Below are positions 58,238-64,000 of a DNA stretch of 64,000 bases, one piece after another. The notes under the pieces are model-generated. The model was not told the DNA's origin. It did no database searches and saw only the letters and a list, made by a program, of their open reading frames with translations. The stretch comes from Lewinella sp039816955 (GTDB lineage Bacteria; Bacteroidota; Bacteroidia; Chitinophagales; Saprospiraceae), in NCBI GenBank assembly GCA_039816955.1, contig JBCBWU010000007.1, forward strand, positions 6,373 through 70,372, in the 5' to 3' direction. Numbering within the stretch: position 1 is the first letter of the stretch; every line of letters starts with the position of its first letter. The translations under genes were made by a program, and so were the position numbers.

Positions 58238-60064
58238 ATGATTGCACGAAGTTGGTACGTCTGTACCCTGCTATTGCTATGCCATTTTACACTGAACGCA
58301 CAGGAGTGCAGTATGCAAGTAGGGACTAATTTTCATTTTTTCGATGCTGGGGTTTTCAAGGACTTGAAGTTGTCGTCCTCTACCTTTTACACTCGTAATC
58401 GCGATTATCTAGACGATGGTAATGACTGGGATTCTGGCCTGGCCAATAGCATGCCGCAAGATGCGCAGGGCTATCCGCTGGAGGTTCCTTTTACACACCC
58501 TGAAACCGGGAACCCGCAGATAGTCGCTTTCACTATCGGCGGGCACGCCAGGAATTACGAGGCCGGAGATTATGTCTTGCTCTACGATGGGGAGGGAAGC
58601 TTTGAGTTTGCCCAATGGACACCGGTTGAGGTAACCAGTGAAGCTCCAGGCCGCATTACTTTTCGGGTAGATCAAGTCACCGAAGATGGTATCCATATTA
58701 TCATCCGATCTTCTGATGTTACTGACCACGTTCACAATATTCGGATCATTCAACAGCGCTATGAGGATGATTTTGAATCGGAACCCTATCTCCCACAATT
58801 TATGGAAAAAGCCAGCACCTTTGTTGCTCTCCGCTTCATGGACTGGTCCTTTACCAATGACCATCCTGTAAGCGAATGGGATGACCGATCACAAGCTGAT
58901 TTTCATACGCAAAACCTCTGGTCACGCGGTCTGGCTTGGGAACACATGATTGATCTGGCGAACGAGCTACAAAGAGATGTTTGGGTGAATGTCCCCCACC
59001 TGGCCAATGATGCTTATATGGAGCAAATGGCTACCCTCTTTCGCGACCGGCTGGATGCTGATTTGACGATTTACCTGGAGTACTCCAACGAATGCTGGAA
59101 TTGGATTTTTCAACAGACCAGCTGGTTGAACGGAGCATCGCCCTTTCCGGGGCAGTACGCCAAAAATTACGGCTACTACTCTTTGCAGATGATGGAGATT
59201 TGGGATACCGTCTTTGGGGGGCAGGAGGATCGCTTGCAAACCGTACTGGCGGGGCACGACTACTTTGTCATCGACGCTATGGATTACATCTTGGATCAAG
59301 GGCAGGGGGCACTAGTTGACCTGGTTTCCTACCCCGGCTACGTAGGCTTGAGTGACCCGGACTATGATGCCTTGGACGCTCTTGGCGCAGCCGCTACCGC
59401 TGAAGAGGTGCTGGATCGTTTAGAGGCCAATACAGCGGAGTATTTCTACTGGATGCAGCAGTTTAAAATACTGGTAGCCGATGCCTACGATAAGCCCTTT
59501 GTGATGTACGAGGGCGGGCAACACATCATTCCCCGTGTTTTCGGTTTGGAGGCGCCTTATAACCAGGCACTGTACGAAGCGCAGACGCATCCGCGCATGT
59601 ATGATTTCTACGAAAACATGCTCAGCTTCTTCCAAGACAACTTGGAGGTCACGCTCTTCATGAACTATGTATTGGCGTCGCCTCAGGAGAGTAGCTTTGG
59701 CAGCTGGGGATTAATTGACAATTACTTCGTAAGCGATGATTATCCTCCCAAGTGGCGAGCGATTCAGGAGTGGATTGAATGTACGGATGTAATCAATTCT
59801 AATACGGAGGCTTCCAATGCAAGGCCGACTTTACAAAGCTATCCGAATCCGGTGAGGGATGTGCTACAACTGGATTTTCAACTCCAGAATGATGCGCTGC
59901 TAGAATTGTATACCGCTACCGGGCAACTACTGCGACAACAAGCTATTTCGGCGACGGAACGAACGGTAACAATTGATTTTTCCTCCTTCCCCCCGGGAAT
60001 GTATCAATTGGTTATCCTGCAGGGTACGATTCGAACGGCTCGTCGAATTTTAAAAAATCGATAG
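58238..60064 (+). CDS. T9SS-secreted glycosidase-like TIM-barrel protein
   Basis: Signal peptide MIARSWYVCTLLLLCHFTLN is followed by an N-terminal beta domain (about 25-185) and a TIM-barrel-like region (about 190-520) with features of clan GH-A enzymes: a putative acid/base E285 in LEYSNECWNW at the end of a strand and a putative nucleophile E425 in KPFVMYEGGQHI. The spacing of about 140 residues fits such enzymes. The sorting domain begins near 530 (LQSYPNPVRDVLQLDF...SSFPPGMYQLVIL). It lies just after the cohesin/dockerin-like gene on the same strand. The substrate is unknown. Confidence 0.78.
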   Translation: MIARSWYVCTLLLLCHFTLNAQECSMQVGTNFHFFDAGVFKDLKLSSSTFYTRNRDYLDDGNDWDSGLANSMPQDAQGYPLEVPFTHPETGNPQIVAFTIGGHARNYEAGDYVLLYDGEGSFEFAQWTPVEVTSEAPGRITFRVDQVTEDGIHIIIRSSDVTDHVHNIRIIQQRYEDDFESEPYLPQFMEKASTFVALRFMDWSFTNDHPVSEWDDRSQADFHTQNLWSRGLAWEHMIDLANELQRDVWVNVPHLANDAYMEQMATLFRDRLDADLTIYLEYSNECWNWIFQQTSWLNGASPFPGQYAKNYGYYSLQMMEIWDTVFGGQEDRLQTVLAGHDYFVIDAMDYILDQGQGALVDLVSYPGYVGLSDPDYDALDALGAAATAEEVLDRLEANTAEYFYWMQQFKILVADAYDKPFVMYEGGQHIIPRVFGLEAPYNQALYEAQTHPRMYDFYENMLSFFQDNLEVTLFMNYVLASPQESSFGSWGLIDNYFVSDDYPPKWRAIQEWIECTDVINSNTEASNARPTLQSYPNPVRDVLQLDFQLQNDALLELYTATGQLLRQQAISATERTVTIDFSSFPPGMYQLVILQGTIRTARRILKNR

Positions 60065-60210
60065 ACATACTCTAAGACTCGAAGCCAGGGTATTGTAACC
60101 ATCTAATGTGGTAATCACCCTGACATCTATACTGACCGAATTGGGATGGGCTTCGCACAGACTACTTCGCGTCATGCATATTTTCATTATTCATTTTTAA
60201 AACAAACAAC

Positions 60211-60849
60211 ATGCCTTTACAACTAGGAGATTTGGCTCCTGATTTTCAAGCCCCAACAACCGAAGGAGACATTCAATTTCACGAATGGGCAGGCGACAAC
60301 TGGATCGTTCTGTATTCTCATCCGGCTGATTTTACACCAGTTTGTACTACCGAATTAGGCCGTACGGCTGCGCTGAAGGAAGAGTTTGCTAAGCGTGGTG
60401 TTCGCCCCATCGCTTTGAGTGTAGATCCACTACCTGATCATCACAAATGGATCAAGGATATTGAGGAGACACAAGCGGTGGAGATGAACTTCCCCATTAT
60501 TGCTGATTCTGACCGCAAAGTGGCGGAACTCTACGATATGATCCACCCCAACGCGACGACTAAAGCAACCGTCCGCTCCGTCTTTGTTATTGACCCCAAT
60601 AAGAAAGTACGTCTGACGCTAACTTACCCGCCGAGTACGGGCCGGAATTTCAACGAAATTTTGCGGGTCATTGATTCTCTACAATTGACGGATAACTACA
60701 GCGTGGCTACTCCCGTTGATTGGCAGCAAGGCCAGGATGTAGTGGTTTCTCCGGCGATTGCCGAAGCGGATATTCCGGCGCGCTTCCCAAAAGGCTACAC
60801 TAAAATTAAGTCTTACCTGCGCACCACACCGCAGCCTAATTTGGTCTAG
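60211..60849 (+). CDS. 1-Cys peroxiredoxin (Prx6 family)
   Basis: A 212-residue peroxiredoxin that reduces hydrogen and organic peroxides. The peroxidatic Cys45 is in SHPADFTPVCTTELG, with the typical Thr42 and the later Arg in VRSVFVIDPNKKVR. It is the only cysteine, so this is a true 1-Cys enzyme. The C-terminal extension (SPAIAEADIPARFPKGYTKIKSYLR) is the Prx6/AhpC-like arm used for dimerisation. It has its own terminator. Together with KatG in the same window it points to peroxide defence. Confidence 0.94.
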   Translation: MPLQLGDLAPDFQAPTTEGDIQFHEWAGDNWIVLYSHPADFTPVCTTELGRTAALKEEFAKRGVRPIALSVDPLPDHHKWIKDIEETQAVEMNFPIIADSDRKVAELYDMIHPNATTKATVRSVFVIDPNKKVRLTLTYPPSTGRNFNEILRVIDSLQLTDNYSVATPVDWQQGQDVVVSPAIAEADIPARFPKGYTKIKSYLRTTPQPNLV

Positions 60850-60956
60850 CTATTGAATTGAAGGCAGTTGAAACATAGTATTATCACCCGACACAACATC
60901 ACCTCGACTGCTGACAAGGAATATTGCTGAAGCAACTGTTTTAGCGGTATGATTAA

Positions 60957-60998
60957 GGGTTGGTATTGATTCAGTTCAGTACCAACCCATTTTATTTG
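60957..60998 (+). terminator. Intrinsic terminator after the peroxiredoxin gene
   Basis: GGGTTGGTA pairs perfectly with TACCAACCC across a 14-base loop, and ATTTTATTT follows. It lies 107 bases after the stop, in a region without any other gene. Confidence 0.75.
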
Positions 60999-61003
60999 GG
61001 GTA

Positions 61004-61495
61004 TTACGATGAGGGTACTAGGAGTGAATAGATAGCCCACGCAACCAAAGCTGATACTATTCCAAGTCCTACTATTAATGCTATCTGCTGTTTAAGGGGG
61101 CGTTTTTGCTCTTGTCTAGGTATAGGTTCTTCTTGTGTTTCTGACGGTCCTTCCAGCGCTGTTATTCGTTCTTCTAATTGTGATAAACTCTGGAATAATT
61201 CGTCTATCCTTTCTCCCAAATCAAGCCGGTTATTAAGGCGTTGTTGCACAAACCCTCCTTCATCAATTACATTAAGTCCCCTACTTGTTAGACGTAAATT
61301 ATCTCGGTTTTTCCGGTCCCGGGTGACATATCTAAGGTCGCTGAAGTACCAAATAGCTGATTCACTTCTTTCACGACTTAGTTGATATTCATTTTCCAAC
61401 TCGCGTACGGTTAGGTCACAACTAACAACCTGGTCTCGTTGCGATAAAATATGAATTTTCGTGAGTACGATGTCGCGCTCTTCGTGAATCGACAT
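61004..61495 (-). CDS. Winged-helix-like protein with C-terminal membrane anchor
   Basis: A 163-residue protein. The first 75 residues look like a winged helix (RDIVLTKIHILSQRDQVVSCDLTVRELENEYQLSRERSESAIWYFSDLRYVTRDRKNRDNLRLTSRGLNVI), a polar segment with a coiled-coil-like stretch follows (RIDELFQSLSQLEERITALEG), and one helix near the C-terminus anchors it in the membrane (QIALIVGLGIVSALVAWAIYSLL). The topology suggests a tail-anchored regulator or phage/toxin-like sensor. It is divergent from the peptide-binding lipoprotein gene. Family not recognised. Confidence 0.7.
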   Translation of the reverse strand: MSIHEERDIVLTKIHILSQRDQVVSCDLTVRELENEYQLSRERSESAIWYFSDLRYVTRDRKNRDNLRLTSRGLNVIDEGGFVQQRLNNRLDLGERIDELFQSLSQLEERITALEGPSETQEEPIPRQEQKRPLKQQIALIVGLGIVSALVAWAIYSLLVPSS

Positions 61496-61737
61496 GGGTT
61501 TTTAGGGTTTGTAAATTCAAGTTACAAAATCGTTTTCAATATTGAATATAAAATATTGAGATCATCTAGTGTTAGTGTGCTGTTAACTTGTGAAATCAAT
61601 ATGTTGTTTAGAATACTATCGATTATTGGTCTTTATAAATAGGGACTTGGCCTTGTTCTGCTGGGTACAGTGGAACTTTAGATTTGCCGGACCGCCACGA
61701 AAAATTGTACTTTAGAGCAGAATCACAACTGCAACCC

Positions 61738-63543
61738 ATGAACAGGACCCCGTATCAACTGGCCTTTGGCCTACTGCTCTTTCTATCCTTTGTTTTCTAC
61801 GCCTGCCCTCCCAGTTCTGGAGGAGGTGCCGTTGACGAACCCACCGTTGATTTTAAAAACAGGGACAATACGCTGCGCGTACGCCTGGCGGCTGAACCGG
61901 ATCGTTTGAATCCTTTCCTCACTACCAGTGCCTATGCACGCTCCATCTACGAACAGCTTTTTCTGCCGCTGCTGGAAACGAATAAGAAGGACTTTTCTTT
62001 CCGCCCGGCTTTGGCGGTTGGCCGCCCGGAGATTCAGGATGTAACGGAAGGTCCGTTTGCCGGTGGTGTTAGTTATACTTATGAATTAGTTGAAAGTGCT
62101 ACTTTCAGTGATGGCCATCCGGTTGAAGTAGAGGATGTCATCTACACCTTCAAAGCACCTTTCAACCAAAACATTGCGGAAGCAATTCACATCCGTGCCA
62201 GTCTTGATATGGTCGCTGACGTATACGCCGATCCTGCTAATGATCGCCGCTTTACGGTAGTAACTGATCGCAAGTATATCCTTACCGAGGATGCGATTAG
62301 CACCACCTTCATCTTTCCAGAACATGTCTTTGATCCGGAAGGTCAGCTGCGTTCCTATTCCCTGGCAAATTTGAAAGATGAAGAGGTGGACCAAACCGAA
62401 GATGCTACGCTGGTAGCTCTGGCGGAACAATTTCTTTCGGCGCCGTTCTCGCGTAGCCCTGAAAAGCTCATCGGTGCTGGGCCCTACGTACTCCGAGATT
62501 GGGAGGATGGGCAGTACATCACAATGGCTCGCAATCCCGATTGGTGGGTGGACAAGCAGCCGGAGAATCGCCCGGAATTACACGCCTATCCTGATAGTTT
62601 GGTCTTCCGTATCATCACGGATCAGGTAACGACGATAGGTGCCATGAAATCTGAACTAGTAGATTTGATACCCACGATCGATGCCACAACCTTTGTAGAG
62701 GAGCGGCAAAATGAATACTTGCAAGAGCGATTTACTTTTGAAACGCCTAGTACTTTCAACCTCTTTTACCTTGCACTCAACAACCGTGACCCCCTGCTGG
62801 AAGATAAGCGGGTCCGCAGAGCACTCGCGCACGTACTTGATGTAGAGAGTATAATTGAACTGGCTTACGCTGGCCTTGGCACCCGACTGAACGGGCCCAC
62901 CTCTCCACGTAAGCCTACTTACAACTCAGACTTAGCACCCATTGAAAAAGATCTGGAACTCGCGCAAGAACTATTGGCGGCTGCGGGTTGGGAAGATACG
63001 AATGGTGATGGTGTACGGGACCAACTTATCGATGGTGAACGCCGAGAAATGGAACTGGAATTGTTGTACCCGCCCGGAACACAGTTTGGAGAAGCCTTAG
63101 CTAATGTCATGAAGGATGGCGCCGAGCAGGCTGGTGTAGCGGTAAGCTTGGTGCCACGTGGCATGCGGGCCATGTTGGGAGAAGATGTGGCTAGCCGTGA
63201 TTACCAAATGTACGCCGGTGCTTCAGGAGGCTACCACCAGATTGACGATTACTTTTCACTCTGGCACACCAGCTCAAATACCGCACGTGGACAAAACCGC
63301 TGGCAGTTTGGTAACGCCCAAACTGATGCACTGATCGAAGAGATCAACCGGACATTAGATGGGGAGCGTCGAATGGCGCTGTATCACCAGTTTCAGGAAA
63401 TCGTCTACGATGAGCAGCCCATTATCTTTTTATTATCTCCTCAGGAGCGCATTGCCATTAGTAAGCGATTTACAGGTGGTGCAGGCCTGGAGGTGACGCC
63501 GAATTATGACGTGCGTGATTTTCAGGTGCGCAACTTGGAGTAA
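61738..63543 (+). CDS. Peptide-binding extracellular solute-binding lipoprotein (SBP_bac_5 family)
   Basis: A 601-residue OppA/DppA-like binding lipoprotein (ATG at 61738; lipobox LFLSFVFYACPPS). Characteristic motifs include LAAEPDRLNPFLTTSAYARSIYEQLFLPLLE, the domain region SGYTYELVE...FSDGHPVEVEDVIYTFKAP, LIGAGPYVLRDWEDGQYITMARNPDWW and LEDKRVRRALAHVLDVESIIELAYAGLGTRLNGP. The signal peptide and Cys make it a lipoprotein. It has no transporter permease next to it in the window. An in-frame TTG at 61684 lies upstream but would bury the signal peptide. Confidence 0.93.
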   Translation: MNRTPYQLAFGLLLFLSFVFYACPPSSGGGAVDEPTVDFKNRDNTLRVRLAAEPDRLNPFLTTSAYARSIYEQLFLPLLETNKKDFSFRPALAVGRPEIQDVTEGPFAGGVSYTYELVESATFSDGHPVEVEDVIYTFKAPFNQNIAEAIHIRASLDMVADVYADPANDRRFTVVTDRKYILTEDAISTTFIFPEHVFDPEGQLRSYSLANLKDEEVDQTEDATLVALAEQFLSAPFSRSPEKLIGAGPYVLRDWEDGQYITMARNPDWWVDKQPENRPELHAYPDSLVFRIITDQVTTIGAMKSELVDLIPTIDATTFVEERQNEYLQERFTFETPSTFNLFYLALNNRDPLLEDKRVRRALAHVLDVESIIELAYAGLGTRLNGPTSPRKPTYNSDLAPIEKDLELAQELLAAAGWEDTNGDGVRDQLIDGERREMELELLYPPGTQFGEALANVMKDGAEQAGVAVSLVPRGMRAMLGEDVASRDYQMYAGASGGYHQIDDYFSLWHTSSNTARGQNRWQFGNAQTDALIEEINRTLDGERRMALYHQFQEIVYDEQPIIFLLSPQERIAISKRFTGGAGLEVTPNYDVRDFQVRNLE

Positions 63544-63550
63544 GGCGGAA

Positions 63551-64000
63551 TTACCTGGTCTCCCGGAAATGCGAAGGTGAAATACCCGCTTTCTTTTTGA
63601 AGAAACCACTGAAGTGTAAAGGCTCTTCAAACCCGATCCGGTAGGCAATTTCCTTGACGGATAATTCGGTGTGCAGGAGCAGACGCTTGGCCTCTAAGAC
63701 AAGACGATCCTGGATGAATTCCTTGGCGGATTTGCCGGTGTATTGCTTCACCGTTTGACTCAAGTACTTGGGGCTAAGATGAATTTCTGCGGCGTACTCA
63801 TTGACCTTATGCCACTTGGCGTAGTGATCATCTACCAAGTGTTTGAAGTCGCGGAGGATGCAGACGCCGGAGTTGTCTTCGTCTAGTTGGCTGGGGTCGA
63901 CTGCTGCGCTATTATTGCAATGGATGAGGAAGAGTTGGAGTAGCGCACCGAGCGCTCGATTGCGGTAGGTGAGATCCAACGGAAGGCACTCGTGCATCTG
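63551..64000 (-). CDS. AraC-family transcriptional regulator (N-terminus beyond window)
   Basis: The minus-strand gene is cut by the right edge. The visible 149 residues end in an AraC DNA-binding domain: KVNEYAAEIHLSPKYLSQTVKQYTGKSAKEFIQDRLVLEAKRLLLHTELSVKEIAYRIGFEEPLHFSGFFKKKAGISPSHFRE. The N-terminal part begins before the window edge and would hold the ligand-binding cupin or other sensor. Convergent with the peptide-binding protein gene, with seven bases between the stops. Confidence 0.9.
   Translation of the reverse strand, partial: QMHECLPLDLTYRNRALGALLQLFLIHCNNSAAVDPSQLDEDNSGVCILRDFKHLVDDHYAKWHKVNEYAAEIHLSPKYLSQTVKQYTGKSAKEFIQDRLVLEAKRLLLHTELSVKEIAYRIGFEEPLHFSGFFKKKAGISPSHFRETR

Noticed and set aside
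61684..61737. TTG start for the solute-binding protein
   Set aside because: It would add 18 residues before the lipoprotein signal peptide, which would then not be N-terminal.
1..64000. CRISPR arrays, tRNA/rRNA genes, complete transposase or integrase genes, known defence systems
   Set aside because: None visible on reading both strands; only remnants and non-coding inverted-repeat elements were found.

Overview
The window is chromosomal DNA from a member of the Bacteroidota, most likely the Saprospirales/Lewinella side of the phylum. The reasons are several secreted proteins ending in the type IX secretion (T9SS, type A) sorting domain, stand-alone FtsX/MacB-like permeases, LytS/LytTR two-component genes, frequent lack of Shine-Dalgarno sites, and AT/GC-balanced marine-type coding. 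No rRNA, tRNA, CRISPR array, phage module or complete insertion sequence was seen. Taxonomy is an inference from gene families.

Layout. 1-8.5 kb: an RND efflux operon (outer-membrane factor fused to a periplasmic-binding-protein-like domain, periplasmic adaptor, RND pump) followed directly by a LytS-type kinase and LytTR regulator; the adaptor carries an in-frame stop. 8.5-12.8 kb: a frameshifted carboxypeptidase-regulatory-domain gene, an M14 carboxypeptidase lipoprotein, and a mosaic of gene remnants (DJ-1/PfpI, T9SS tail). 12.8-16 kb: a T4 Rnl2-type RNA ligase, an unknown gene, a beta-lactamase-like scrap, and an AraC-glyoxalase pair. 16-27.5 kb: a T9SS repeat protein, a BAAT-type hydrolase, a P-loop kinase, a lipoprotein, a maleylpyruvate-isomerase-like protein, an FtsX-type permease and a T9SS esterase. 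27.5-32 kb: a flavin monooxygenase/FMN reductase pair and many small, partly broken genes. 32-41.6 kb: sulfotransferase with aminotransferase, an RlmD/TrmA-type methyltransferase, secreted proteins, and an inositol-phosphatase-like/kinase-like pair. 41.6-50 kb: gene scars, a beta-helix T9SS protein, an S8 peptidase with a beta-barrel-like partner, small membrane proteins, an HHH lipoprotein. 50-64 kb: GH63-like glucosidase, KatG, a cohesin/dockerin-like T9SS protein next to a glycosidase-like T9SS protein, a 1-Cys peroxiredoxin, a winged-helix/TM protein, a peptide-binding lipoprotein, and an AraC regulator cut by the right edge.

Themes. Export and cell-envelope work dominates (efflux, FtsX permease, T9SS cargo, lipoproteins), with oxidative-stress enzymes (KatG, Prx6). 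The window is rich in gene decay: in-frame stops, single-base frameshifts in short homopolymers, and truncated fragments. Three different inverted-repeat elements of about 160-176 bp look like MITEs (non-autonomous mobile elements), and one repeat end borders a truncated NAD(P)HX epimerase remnant. No complete, clearly novel defence or biosynthetic system was found; the best leads are the Rnl2-like RNA ligase, the MITE-like elements, the S8 peptidase/barrel pair, the winged-helix membrane protein and the cohesin-dockerin T9SS protein.
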